A stretch of 64,000 bases of DNA from a virus: positions 62,001 to 126,000 of IMG/VR virus record IMGVR_UViG_3300043395_003072. One strand, 5' to 3'. The position numbers and the translations under genes are program-made. Under the pieces are notes generated by a model that saw nothing but the letters and a program-made list of their open reading frames with translations, was not told where the DNA came from and made no database searches. Position 1 is the first letter of the stretch; every line of letters starts with the position of its first letter. Of this stretch, positions 7,015 through 16,808 are shown piece by piece.

Positions 7015-9816
7015 TTAAGCCATTTCAAGATTTAAATTATAAATAATAGGCGAATAATATTTTTCTATTCCTTCAAGATTTAATCCATCTGGTTTTTCTA
7101 ACCATAAGAATTTGATCTTATTATTAACTGGAAGCAGCTCCTCGGTATATACTGAGATTCCGTTTTCAATTTTAATATTAGTTATCTCTTTAAAGATATC
7201 ATACTCAAAGTAAACATCTGCAATTGAGTAAGATACATCTTTAATCGTACTAGCTTCTATAGCTTCTTCTGTATAGATAACTCCATTTGTATAATCTACT
7301 GAGTACTTCAATACTTCTTCTTTGGTTCCAAGATAATAGTACTCTACACTATAGCCTTTACTAATAGAGTCTTCTTCTTTTAAATCTATGGTGCACACTC
7401 TTCCGTTTACAGTAGCAGTGCCTAATTCTTCGTTTCCTTTGAAAACCTTTACTTTAAATCCTTTTTCTAGATAGGGAATTTCTACTAAAGTAAAACTTAC
7501 TTTTCCAGATAAGTTCTTTTCTATATTTGGTACTGGATCGTTTTCCATGAAGTTGAGGTTCAAGAACTCTGTGAAGCCGTCAATATAATCTACTTCCTTG
7601 TATAAAACATCTTCTCCAAACAAATCTTCACTTAAAGTTAAACTTCCTTCAATAATATTACTGTGCTTCATTATAAAGCATTGGTTACTATCACTCGTTC
7701 CTCTTCTCTCTACGTAGCTTTTATTTATAGAGTCGTAACTTCTTGTAGAGCTTTCTTTTAGCTTCTGAGTTATTTCATCTATATATAGGCTATCTTCATA
7801 GAAATATAATCCATTAATTACATTTTCCTTAGCCCATATTTCGTATTCATTTTTATTTAAAGTCTTTTCTTTGAAGAATTTATAGATGCATTTTCTTTCA
7901 GCAGTAGAATTAGCATCATAGTAAAGTATTCCGTCTTGGCTATTTAGCTCAAAATCTTCCACTGCTTCTTTAATCCAAATATTGTTTTCCAGATAGAAAA
8001 GCTCAAAGCTATCTGAGTCTAGATTCTCTTCTTTTAAAAAGAAACGAGACTCTTCTTTAGGTAAAAATTCAGTAACCCTCTCTGAGCTTCCATATAGAGA
8101 GGTTACTTTAATTTCATCTTTATCATAATCAAAACTCTCGTTGATTGGAGAGTAGTAGCCTTCAGGTTTCTTTATTATGGAGGCCCTTAACGGTATCAAA
8201 GATAGCTTTGGCAAGTAAGTTCCACCAGTAAGATTTACAACTATCTCTTTACCATTCTCTCTTACGTAAAAACTTCCATTTGAAACTACTTCTGCCTCAG
8301 TACTTTTATTTACCCAGTACTCATTATTCATCTGAAGCTTTATCTCACTACGCTTTATATTGCTCTTATTGAGATTGTAAGGTAACGGAATAATATTCTT
8401 ACCCTGGTTACTTACTGTACCGAGGCTAATTCCATTTTCTTTTCTAGAGAGAACTTTAGGTTGAACAACTTTCAATGTTTTCCCATTGAAGCTTTCTAAG
8501 CTGTAGTTCACTGGAGATATATTTCTATTTATATTCTTTGTTACTTTTTGAACATTCGCAAAGAAGTTCTCTGTAACTATATCTTCTATAAGATTATTTT
8601 CTCTTGTTAATTTATAATTAAAAATTAACTCTTTTGACTTTCCGTCTAATATAGCTAGATTGTTTGTAATATCTAAGTACTCGCCACCTTTATCAAAACT
8701 AACTTTTAGGTCTTCCATATAAGTAGCTGATTTAACCGGAAATAAAGATCTTGTCCCTTTCAAAGAGTAAAGTCCTTCTGGGGTTTGGTAAACAGAGGAA
8801 CTTAACTCGCCGCTCTCTTTATAAACGTTAGAGTAAAATTCTAAGTTCTTTATTCCTAGCCCAAATACTTTCTCTCCCACGCTATTGCTATACTCAGAAG
8901 TTTCTAAAGTAATTGCAATCTTAATTGCTCGTACTGGTAAATGCTTAATGGGTAGTGAATCTGAGTAAGTGTAAGAGTCTAAATTTAACTGTTGATAGCT
9001 TTTATTAATCAACGAATCTAAGCTAACTCTTCTCCCATTACTATCTGTATAGATGAGCTCTTTTATTTTAAAAGATAAGCTCCCATTAGTATTCATTCTT
9101 CCGATTACTACTTCGTTGATAATCTCTTCTCTATTTAAATCTAATATTAGTTTTACTTTTAAGGGGCCGCTACCTTTCTTGTGTATCTCAAAACAAGTAT
9201 CAGGATTCTCATCTATTAGATTGTAGATTAGCTTATTCTTCCCAGTCTCTGGGTTGCCTGGTATCCCATTACTTTCCTTTGAGATTAATATTTTGTTAAT
9301 CCCGACCTTGCTTCTTTTCTCAATAGGCAGTGTCGCTACTTCAGCTACAGTATCTACACTTAAACTAACGCTACTATTTCTAGAATTATCAATATTATAT
9401 AAATTTATAAAATCTTCTTTGATTGCAAACTTAACACTATCTTTGAATTTAGAAATTAAAGACGCCTTTTTTCTAAGCTCGTTTGTCTTTCCAATCAAAC
9501 CAAGCTTTTTAACTTCTATCTTATTGTAATATTCTTTAATTAAATCTAATAAGCGTTTCTCAAGAAATACAATCTCTTTAATCTTATAATCAATTAAAGC
9601 TTTTTCATTTACTTCTTGTTCAATATTTAGCTGAGTAAAAGTGTTTCTCTTTAGTACTCTTGTATGTAAAAGTTCCTTATAAGCTTCAATATCTAAAGCT
9701 AAAGATTCAGCTGCATTTCTTTCTTCTACGGTTATGAAACTACTACTCTGGATGGATGATACTAACGACTCTTGAAGTGCTAAATTAGGCCTGTTTATTA
9801 AGCTATTAAATGACAT
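7015..9816 (-). CDS. Discoidin-like distal tail protein
   Basis: A 933-residue protein. I choose the ATG at 9816 (MSFNSLINRPNL) because GGAG lies 9 nt upstream and the overlap with the previous gene is then only 11 nt; the start at 9855 would overlap by 50 nt. Residues ~1-130 are helical. Residues ~195-310 look like an F5/8 type C (discoidin) domain: NLIDENPDTCFEI, KVKLILDLNREEIINEVVIG and a final IKIAITLETSEYS strand. Such domains often bind sugars on cell surfaces. Further beta domains follow. Context suggests a baseplate-periphery or fibre-anchoring component, possibly contacting host glycans (inference). Confidence 0.6.
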   Translation of the reverse strand: MSFNSLINRPNLALQESLVSSIQSSSFITVEERNAAESLALDIEAYKELLHTRVLKRNTFTQLNIEQEVNEKALIDYKIKEIVFLEKRLLDLIKEYYNKIEVKKLGLIGKTNELRKKASLISKFKDSVKFAIKEDFINLYNIDNSRNSSVSLSVDTVAEVATLPIEKRSKVGINKILISKESNGIPGNPETGKNKLIYNLIDENPDTCFEIHKKGSGPLKVKLILDLNREEIINEVVIGRMNTNGSLSFKIKELIYTDSNGRRVSLDSLINKSYQQLNLDSYTYSDSLPIKHLPVRAIKIAITLETSEYSNSVGEKVFGLGIKNLEFYSNVYKESGELSSSVYQTPEGLYSLKGTRSLFPVKSATYMEDLKVSFDKGGEYLDITNNLAILDGKSKELIFNYKLTRENNLIEDIVTENFFANVQKVTKNINRNISPVNYSLESFNGKTLKVVQPKVLSRKENGISLGTVSNQGKNIIPLPYNLNKSNIKRSEIKLQMNNEYWVNKSTEAEVVSNGSFYVRENGKEIVVNLTGGTYLPKLSLIPLRASIIKKPEGYYSPINESFDYDKDEIKVTSLYGSSERVTEFLPKEESRFFLKEENLDSDSFELFYLENNIWIKEAVEDFELNSQDGILYYDANSTAERKCIYKFFKEKTLNKNEYEIWAKENVINGLYFYEDSLYIDEITQKLKESSTRSYDSINKSYVERRGTSDSNQCFIMKHSNIIEGSLTLSEDLFGEDVLYKEVDYIDGFTEFLNLNFMENDPVPNIEKNLSGKVSFTLVEIPYLEKGFKVKVFKGNEELGTATVNGRVCTIDLKEEDSISKGYSVEYYYLGTKEEVLKYSVDYTNGVIYTEEAIEASTIKDVSYSIADVYFEYDIFKEITNIKIENGISVYTEELLPVNNKIKFLWLEKPDGLNLEGIEKYYSPIIYNLNLEMA

Positions 9817-11686
9817 TTGATGTTGCTCCGTATTGGCTCTCTTCAAAAGTTTCATACTCTATATAAGCTTGCTCATCTTGAGCTTTCTCTTCTATCAGCA
9901 CCCTGTACTTAGAAAGTATACTGGATTCATTCATCTTGCTTTCGCTTCTAAATATTAACCTTGGTCTTATAAAACCAAAACTATCAGAGAGAAGCTTTGA
10001 GAATATCACTTCGCCATTTACCAATTTTAAGGCTTTGATTTCATCTAAGTAAAACTCGTCATCAAGTATATACTCTACTGTATATACTGATTCAAACTCT
10101 GGAAAAGACTTTAGCTTTATCCAAAAATAACCAGCTATCTTTTCTTTGATCTTCTTGCTCAGCTCTTCTGAAGTTATTACTGTTTCTTCAAAGGAGTCTT
10201 TTTCGTTAATAGAAACAAAGTAGTCATTAAACATTGTTAATAATTCTTTGTTTCCATTCTTAGTTTTATAAACCTTAATGCTGTTAGATAAATTTATATC
10301 TTTATTTATCTTAGGGAAAAGTAAAACTTTAGCTTCTCTGTTCTTAAAAACTAAGACTTCTTTTTCTTGATACTTTCCATTTGGAAGTGAAATTACTTTA
10401 TTGTATCTTGGGGTTTTAAAGCTTTTATTTTTAAAAGCTTCTATGTTTGTTTCCCCATAGAGTACAACATGTAAGCTCTTCTCAATAAAGCATTCAGGGT
10501 CTTCATAGATTAATTTATAATCCATAAAAGCTGATATAGGTTTACTTACTGGAACTATTTCAGCTTCTCTATAAAAACCAAAAGCCTTATTAATTCTAAG
10601 TGAAGTTTTTATTTGTTTAATTGAAAGATCATATATTCTATAAGATTCACTCTCCTGGAGTACTGGATACTTATTCAAATAAGATTTAAAAATGAGCTCA
10701 TCTTCTTTAGATGATTCGCTATAGCTAACATTCTCAAAATACTTTGTTTGAATTAGCTTTATCTTTAATTTTTTAGTTCTAGTCTTATTGAAGAAAACTT
10801 GTTTTCTATTATACTCCTCTGAGACACAAACACCTTCTAGAGCTTTCCAACCAAACTGCTCATCAAAATAGAATATGTTTCCTGTCTCTAGGTTTACTGG
10901 TAGAGATGATGCGCTCTCTACGAACAGATGATTAAGCTCTTGTTCTCCATTGAATCTCAATACAAGGCTTACCGATACTGGTCTATGCACTCTTCTCTGA
11001 CCATCTAAAGAGTTTTCCTTCTTGCCAACTATATACTTCCAGGTTCTATCTTCCCTGATTAAATCAAAGTTATCTTTGCTTATATCTATAGGCTTATAGG
11101 TGTCTCCAAGGAAAGACTCTTCTGCTAGTAAGTCTATTTTTACAATAGATAGCTTTTGTTCATAGAGTAATGGAGACTCAATTGAGTCATCTTTAAATGA
11201 TACTTGATCTTCCTTTGTAAAACGCATCCCCGTTTTGGAATCTACTAAATCATAAGACTCTTGAAAGTCTTTCTCTTTAAATAAAGAGACTACTTTTACT
11301 TTGTTGTATTTGCTGTTTAATTTTAAATTAATCTCTTCTATCTGATCTTTAAATACTTTTAAATCTTTATTAAAAGACTTAAACCAGTTTTCAGTTTTGT
11401 TATAAAACGAATCTAATACTTGATCTACTGTTTTCATTTTTGAGTTGTACATATAAAGCATATAGCTTAGGTTCTTGAAACTAAAAGAAAACTCTTCAGC
11501 TCTTATAAGTCTATCGTATTTTAAATCTTGAAATTTAAAACGTTCAAACTCAGATATCCTTGATAATAAAAAAGCCTCGATATCTCTATCGAGGTCTTTA
11601 ATTCTAGAATCGCCTCTTAAGGAGAGTCTATATTTTGCTGCATCCCGCGCAGCAAATGTAAAATCAAATAGTTCATTACGAATCAT
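9806..11686 (-). CDS. Discoidin-like distal tail protein, paralogue group
   Basis: A 626-residue protein. The N-terminal ~135 residues are helical with a coiled coil (WFKSFNKDLKVFKDQIEEIN). Residues ~238-315 contain a discoidin-like sandwich (SVSLVLRFNGEQELNHLFVE, then KTRTKKLKIKLIQTKYF). A second beta region (AEIVPVSKPISAFMDYKLIY and KVISLPNGKYQEKEVLVF) follows. The layout matches the two downstream genes. It overlaps its upstream neighbour by 11 nt and its downstream one by 11 nt, in a tight operon. It is most likely structural; no catalytic residues were recognised. Confidence 0.58.
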   Translation of the reverse strand: MIRNELFDFTFAARDAAKYRLSLRGDSRIKDLDRDIEAFLLSRISEFERFKFQDLKYDRLIRAEEFSFSFKNLSYMLYMYNSKMKTVDQVLDSFYNKTENWFKSFNKDLKVFKDQIEEINLKLNSKYNKVKVVSLFKEKDFQESYDLVDSKTGMRFTKEDQVSFKDDSIESPLLYEQKLSIVKIDLLAEESFLGDTYKPIDISKDNFDLIREDRTWKYIVGKKENSLDGQRRVHRPVSVSLVLRFNGEQELNHLFVESASSLPVNLETGNIFYFDEQFGWKALEGVCVSEEYNRKQVFFNKTRTKKLKIKLIQTKYFENVSYSESSKEDELIFKSYLNKYPVLQESESYRIYDLSIKQIKTSLRINKAFGFYREAEIVPVSKPISAFMDYKLIYEDPECFIEKSLHVVLYGETNIEAFKNKSFKTPRYNKVISLPNGKYQEKEVLVFKNREAKVLLFPKINKDINLSNSIKVYKTKNGNKELLTMFNDYFVSINEKDSFEETVITSEELSKKIKEKIAGYFWIKLKSFPEFESVYTVEYILDDEFYLDEIKALKLVNGEVIFSKLLSDSFGFIRPRLIFRSESKMNESSILSKYRVLIEEKAQDEQAYIEYETFEESQYGATSNVI

Positions 11687-12116
11687 CTATTTCAACTCCT
11701 ATGTAGAGTCGCCTTGTATCGGCTGTATCATTTCCAATGAACTTTAATTTTACAGTAAAAGTTCCAGCGTTATCTAGAACTGCTTGTGGTAGCAATATTT
11801 TATTTCTATAACTACTACCATTTTCTAAATTAAAAGCAATCCACTCTTCATTTATTTCTACAAATAAACCCTTAGGTTCCTCTAAGGAACCCCAGTGAAT
11901 TATATCGTTATAATCTTTACTTAAGCTATTTTCTATAGGGTAGCTTATTTCTCCTAAAGTACTGCTAGCTTTTAGATAAATACCTGGACTAGTAGTAGCT
12001 TTATCACTAAACACCTGAAAAGAAATATCTTCCCCAGCTAAAAGTTCAGATCTAAGTTTTAACAAGTCTGATTCTTGCAAAACCTCTCCTGTTATTTTTC
12101 TGAATATAAAACTCAT
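11676..12116 (-). CDS. Small beta-sandwich tail protein
   Basis: A 146-residue protein with alternating hydrophobic strands and turns (ISFQVFSDKATTSPGIYLKA, GLFVEINEEWIAFNLENGSS, GTFTVKLKFIGNDTADTRRL). This pattern suits a single Ig-like or jelly-roll domain. It overlaps genes on both sides by a few bases, so it is made together with the large distal tail proteins. It may be an adaptor or decoration of the baseplate periphery. No family was recognised. Confidence 0.55.
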   Translation of the reverse strand: MSFIFRKITGEVLQESDLLKLRSELLAGEDISFQVFSDKATTSPGIYLKASSTLGEISYPIENSLSKDYNDIIHWGSLEEPKGLFVEINEEWIAFNLENGSSYRNKILLPQAVLDNAGTFTVKLKFIGNDTADTRRLYIGVEIDDS

Positions 12117-14128
12117 GTTGCCATAACTCCAAAAGTGTTTCCGTCAGGATATTTATCAAATCTACACTTGTAGTAATAAACCTTACCTATCTCTACTTCA
12201 TCATCTATATATTCAATTACTTCCTCTTCATCAGAAATAATTTCAGCTATATCAATGAAGCCAAAACCATTCTCAATCTTCTTACTAAGAATGTAACTAC
12301 CTTCACCTTCCCAGCTTATTGTTAACTTTATTTCACCGCTAATAGAGTTATCTAAAGATAAGCTTGGCTTCGGATATACATAGTCTACAATGATATCTAT
12401 ACCATGGGGAAGTTTCCTTCTTAATAATGACTCTACTTCTTCTGGCGTATAATCTCCACCCATGTTTTGAAGCAAATCTATTGGCGCTTCTAAATACAAG
12501 ATGTTATTCTTTTGAACTACTTGTCCAAACTCGCCATACCCGTGTTTAGACTGCAAGATCTTCCATTGGTTAGCAAGTAAATCTTTGTAGTTGTTCTCAT
12601 TGGTATAAGTAGCTTCTTTAACTTCTACTTGGTTTATTTCATCTAAGTAGAAATCCTCTTCTAGAGAAACTTCTCCTAGTTCCATGTACTGGTATGAGTT
12701 TTCATATCCATAACAATAGTTTGCTCTAAATTCCCTGATATTCATTCCAATAACAGTACTCGTATTAAACACTGCTCCAACCTTGAGTTTCTTTGAATCT
12801 TCTGAACATTCAAGTATTCTTCCATCTTCATCAAGTACTAAGTGATGTATGCTTCTTGAACCCCTAGCAGCATTACTTAATAAATAGAAATAATACTTAT
12901 TATAAATCATGTTCTTGTTTTCTAGAGGGTTTACAGAGATTTGACTATAAAGATAGCAGTCAGTCTTGTAACAAAAATCTGCTTTGATTATTTGACTAGC
13001 GTCTATATCAAACTTCATCTCTACAAAGCCATTGAACTCATCCCACGAGTCAATATCGTTATCATACTTTATCTGCGTATTTGAATACCTGGTACCTACT
13101 TTTCTTAATTCTGTTGTTGAGCATTTAACAAGATTCTCTAATTCATCATAAATAAAAATATTTAAATGAATTTCATCTTCAATTTTAACTTTAATTTTAT
13201 TAACAGGAAGTTTAATTATATTTCTTTTAACAAGATTACATGTTTTATTATGAAGCTTAATTAAACCAAATTCAGGGTCAAATGGTTGATTCTCAAATTC
13301 AGGCAACCAGTATTTCTTTTTATCAAGCACCCAACCATTTTGTACTCTGAGTATCCATGGATTTTCCAAAGAGAAACTCTCTGGTTTTATTAATCTAATA
13401 AGATTCTCTTCAGAGCCTCTTACATAAAGTTTTTGACTTGTTAAATCACAAGCGTCTATCTCGTCAAAATTTACTTTGAAGTAATAACCAGTCTCCTGCT
13501 CTTCCTTAGTGTATACATCTCCCACCAAGTCTCCTGACTCTAAATCAATATCTTCCCAGCTAGCTTCTTTTATTGCTGATACAAGATTAAGTAAATCATT
13601 AACTCTATTTCCTGAAGCATCTACTCCTGTTACAAAATAAACTCTATAACTTCCGGTTTCTGGATTGTAGAAGTTTTTATAATTAGTATATATCCAATCA
13701 TTTACTATTTTGAATCCATTGCTAACAGAGAACTCATCTCCACTTTCTATATAATGTATCTTGGCTTCTTTAAGAGGCTTGTAGTGCTTATAGTAGAGTG
13801 GTTCTTCTTTGCCTTCAATGTTTATATATGTTTTATTAGTTAATTCTACATTTGAATAAGGCGAGTAAAATGCATTGCCTTCTATCTCAATCTCTGAATT
13901 TCTTTTTAGAAAGTTTGGATTATTAGAAGGCACTCTCCAAGAAAGATCATTTATATAAAGATTATCTCTTGAGTTTACTTCTTCTGATTCTAGATAGCTT
14001 ATAGCTACGCTTCTATCATCAATGAATTTAGAAAACTCAAGTCGCTCTAAAGGAGAGTTTACTACTGAAATTACGTTCAGTATTAACTCTTCAGAAAGAC
14101 TTTGATTTATAAGCTCTAGATTAAGCAT
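12113..14128 (-). CDS. Distal tail protein with C-terminal FnIII-like domain
   Basis: A 671-residue beta-rich protein. The C-terminal ~85 residues (GEIKLTISWEGEGSYILSKK ... GKVYYYKCRFDKYPDGNTFG) fit a fibronectin type III-like sandwich, with the typical LTISW and YYYKCRF strands. Upstream parts contain many Asn/Tyr/Glu residues and an acidic linker (ISDEEEVIEYIDDEVEIG). No signal peptide or enzyme motif is visible. It overlaps the next gene by 4 nt (ATGT...TGA-type coupling) and the upstream gene by 8 nt. Likely a structural or host-contact protein of the baseplate periphery. Confidence 0.58.
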   Translation of the reverse strand: MLNLELINQSLSEELILNVISVVNSPLERLEFSKFIDDRSVAISYLESEEVNSRDNLYINDLSWRVPSNNPNFLKRNSEIEIEGNAFYSPYSNVELTNKTYINIEGKEEPLYYKHYKPLKEAKIHYIESGDEFSVSNGFKIVNDWIYTNYKNFYNPETGSYRVYFVTGVDASGNRVNDLLNLVSAIKEASWEDIDLESGDLVGDVYTKEEQETGYYFKVNFDEIDACDLTSQKLYVRGSEENLIRLIKPESFSLENPWILRVQNGWVLDKKKYWLPEFENQPFDPEFGLIKLHNKTCNLVKRNIIKLPVNKIKVKIEDEIHLNIFIYDELENLVKCSTTELRKVGTRYSNTQIKYDNDIDSWDEFNGFVEMKFDIDASQIIKADFCYKTDCYLYSQISVNPLENKNMIYNKYYFYLLSNAARGSRSIHHLVLDEDGRILECSEDSKKLKVGAVFNTSTVIGMNIREFRANYCYGYENSYQYMELGEVSLEEDFYLDEINQVEVKEATYTNENNYKDLLANQWKILQSKHGYGEFGQVVQKNNILYLEAPIDLLQNMGGDYTPEEVESLLRRKLPHGIDIIVDYVYPKPSLSLDNSISGEIKLTISWEGEGSYILSKKIENGFGFIDIAEIISDEEEVIEYIDDEVEIGKVYYYKCRFDKYPDGNTFGVMAT

Positions 14129-16799
14129 TTACATATCTGCCAGTAATATTTACGATTGCATCGTTTAAGTTTTCTATTATTTCTACTTCAAATCTAATAT
14201 CATTCATCAACACTCTTCTAAATCCTACTGGCGCATCTGCTTGAAAAAGGTTTTCTGCCGAATTTACAGAATTAAAACAAAGCTCTAATAAATTTACATT
14301 ATTTCCAGCTTCTACAAATACGTTTCTTTTATACTCTGTTCCTAATCCAGCATTATATTCATGCATTTTAAAATGTACATATTTTGGTTTATCGAATCTT
14401 ACTAAATAATTAGTTCCACTTATTCTAAAATCTGCTGTAAAATAATCTGACTTATTTATAATTAAGCTTTTTTTGTTTTTTTGATTAAAGTTTTGAAATT
14501 GGAATATAATGTTTTTATTACCAGTAGTATTGTAAACTTCTCTATCGTTTTCTAAAAAGTTTCCTATCATTTCATAATTTAAAAATTTAAAATCAACTTC
14601 TTCTTGAAGAAGATAAGCTGTTATGTTCTCAATTTTTTCTTCATTATCGAAAGAAGTAGTTTGAAATACACTATTTTTATTATTTAAAGCTTCAAACAAA
14701 TAATTTTTTGAGCGTATAAATATTCTATAAGGATCTACAATTTCATAATCACTTAACTGGTAATTATAAATATATTTTTTATCAAATCCAGAAACATCAA
14801 AAGTATTAAATATGCTAGGCTCTTCTTCATCGTCTAACAAATCTAGAAAACCAGCTTCAGCCCATCTTCCATCTGAAACCTTTACAGAGTCAAAAAAACT
14901 TTTTGTATTTTGTGTTGTACTTATTTTTTGATCTATTTCATAAGTTTCTTTTAAATAATTTGAATCTACTTTTTGTACAATCAAACCTCTTTTATAGAGG
15001 TAGTCCAAGGTTTCAGATATATTATAATATTTTGTATCTTTAGCTTTGGATTCTAAAATTATATTATCAGATAATATATCTATATTATTTTGTTTTAACT
15101 CAACTTTCTCTTTATTTAAAATAATCGAGCCATCATTATCACTATCTAATGCATTTACATAAGCTTTAAAATATTCTTCTTCCTCAGCTTTTTCTTTAAT
15201 TTCTATTTCAAATTTATTACTTTGAGTCTCAATACTTTCTTCTGAAATAATCCTTATCAATCTTCCTGAGTTAATTTGAGTTTGATCGCTGCTATAGCTA
15301 AGTATGTTTTGTGTATCAAGCTCAATCGCTTCTCCATTTCCTTCAAGAATTTTAGGAGTGTGAAGATTGATCCCGTACATAGCCTCTAAATTTATTCCTC
15401 CAGCTTCTACATTTATTGCTTTATAGTTACTATTAGTTATTTTAAGATCTGCACTATCCTCTCTATAGATTGCACAATCTGGACTTGTAAACAAAATAGG
15501 TTGGCTTTGATAACCTTCTGTAGTCTCTAATGTTGGTGAATTTTTTATAACAGTATTAACTATAGGGCTAAGTGAGTTAAAGCTTGTAGCTCCCATTAAT
15601 AACGTACCAAGCATTGCGTTGTTACCATTGTTCAAATTAGAATCTAAAGAAAAGCCACTCCGATGAAGATACATGGGAAAATGGTTATTTGGTATAGAAG
15701 ACTCTCCATATACTACACTAGAGTACTCAGAGAATTTATCTATAAGGCTTTTAACGCTAATCCTACCTTCACCGAAGCTTCCATCGTGCTTGTGAAGATG
15801 CAGCTTATTTCTTAGATCGTCAATGCTCGTAGTAATATCAGTACCTACAGTAATAACGCAAAACTCATGATCTACGCAAAGTGAAACACCTTTGATATGA
15901 ATCTCAGTTGGACTAATAAAATAATAATTAGCGTTTTGATAAACTTCGTTAGTAGTTAAGTTCTTTACTACAAGAAATCCTTCAGGGATTGAGTCTCCAT
16001 TTTCAAACCTAGGCAGATCTCCTTCCCACATCCACCCAGGAAGTTTAAGCTCTACCCCATTGTTAAACTCTCCAGCATTTAAAGAGCTTAATAGCAAAGA
16101 GTCTTTTGATTTAATTCCTGATTGTTGATGAGTGCAATTTCCTAGATCAATTGAGTAAGCGTTAACTTCATTAGCTAAGGCTACTACTGAAAGTTTACTT
16201 GGTTGATTAGGATCAGGAATAACATTGAAGCTTGCGCCTTCGTAGTTAGGTCCTCCAAATATTCCTTCGCTTGAAGTCTCATAAATTAAGCTTCTATTTA
16301 CTCCACCTGGAGTTGTATTTGAAAAATAGATAATACCGTTACTTACTCTAAATTGATTTGTTCCAGTAAAGTAATCGGTTTCTACTCTTGTAAGAACTGC
16401 TCCGCCTCCAGCTGAAAAGCTTCCATCATTATAAGGATAAGCTAGAGTATATTCCATTACTAAGCCAGAAATACTCTCTGCCACTAGCTTATCAAATTTA
16501 AGCATCTTAGGATTCAAGTTGCTAGCAGGTCCAATTAGCCTTGCAAGGTTTACTATGTCTAACGGTCTGCCTTCAGGGTTAGGCTCGTAAGGGTTCCAGG
16601 CACCAGTTAAATGCGTGTACTTATTAGCATCAGAGACATGAGGATATCCTTGGTCTCTAATATCGCCAATAGCTTTTGAGATATCTCTAAGAGATCTAGC
16701 GAAGTATTCGTTCGCTGCGTTAAACTTATCAGCTGAAGGCTTTTCTCCGGCTGAAAACTTAATAATATTAGAAGTGAGTGTATGTAGTTTGTCAGCCAT
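14121..16799 (-). CDS. Baseplate/fibre protein with HxH motif
   Basis: An 892-residue protein. The N-terminus is helical (KPSADKFNAANEYFARSLRD), with KYTHLTGAWNPYEPNP at ~60-75. Residues ~331-345 carry LHLHKHDGSFGEG; HxH clusters of this kind occur in tips of short tail fibres and needle proteins, where the histidines bind metal along a trimer axis. The C-terminal half has an acidic segment (KEKAEEEEYF) and further beta strands. Two distal-tail genes flank it. A trimeric fibre or baseplate-attached spike is the most natural reading; the metal binding is inferred. Confidence 0.55.
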   Translation of the reverse strand: MADKLHTLTSNIIKFSAGEKPSADKFNAANEYFARSLRDISKAIGDIRDQGYPHVSDANKYTHLTGAWNPYEPNPEGRPLDIVNLARLIGPASNLNPKMLKFDKLVAESISGLVMEYTLAYPYNDGSFSAGGGAVLTRVETDYFTGTNQFRVSNGIIYFSNTTPGGVNRSLIYETSSEGIFGGPNYEGASFNVIPDPNQPSKLSVVALANEVNAYSIDLGNCTHQQSGIKSKDSLLLSSLNAGEFNNGVELKLPGWMWEGDLPRFENGDSIPEGFLVVKNLTTNEVYQNANYYFISPTEIHIKGVSLCVDHEFCVITVGTDITTSIDDLRNKLHLHKHDGSFGEGRISVKSLIDKFSEYSSVVYGESSIPNNHFPMYLHRSGFSLDSNLNNGNNAMLGTLLMGATSFNSLSPIVNTVIKNSPTLETTEGYQSQPILFTSPDCAIYREDSADLKITNSNYKAINVEAGGINLEAMYGINLHTPKILEGNGEAIELDTQNILSYSSDQTQINSGRLIRIISEESIETQSNKFEIEIKEKAEEEEYFKAYVNALDSDNDGSIILNKEKVELKQNNIDILSDNIILESKAKDTKYYNISETLDYLYKRGLIVQKVDSNYLKETYEIDQKISTTQNTKSFFDSVKVSDGRWAEAGFLDLLDDEEEPSIFNTFDVSGFDKKYIYNYQLSDYEIVDPYRIFIRSKNYLFEALNNKNSVFQTTSFDNEEKIENITAYLLQEEVDFKFLNYEMIGNFLENDREVYNTTGNKNIIFQFQNFNQKNKKSLIINKSDYFTADFRISGTNYLVRFDKPKYVHFKMHEYNAGLGTEYKRNVFVEAGNNVNLLELCFNSVNSAENLFQADAPVGFRRVLMNDIRFEVEIIENLNDAIVNITGRYVNA

Positions 16800-16808
16800 T
16801 TTGATCTC

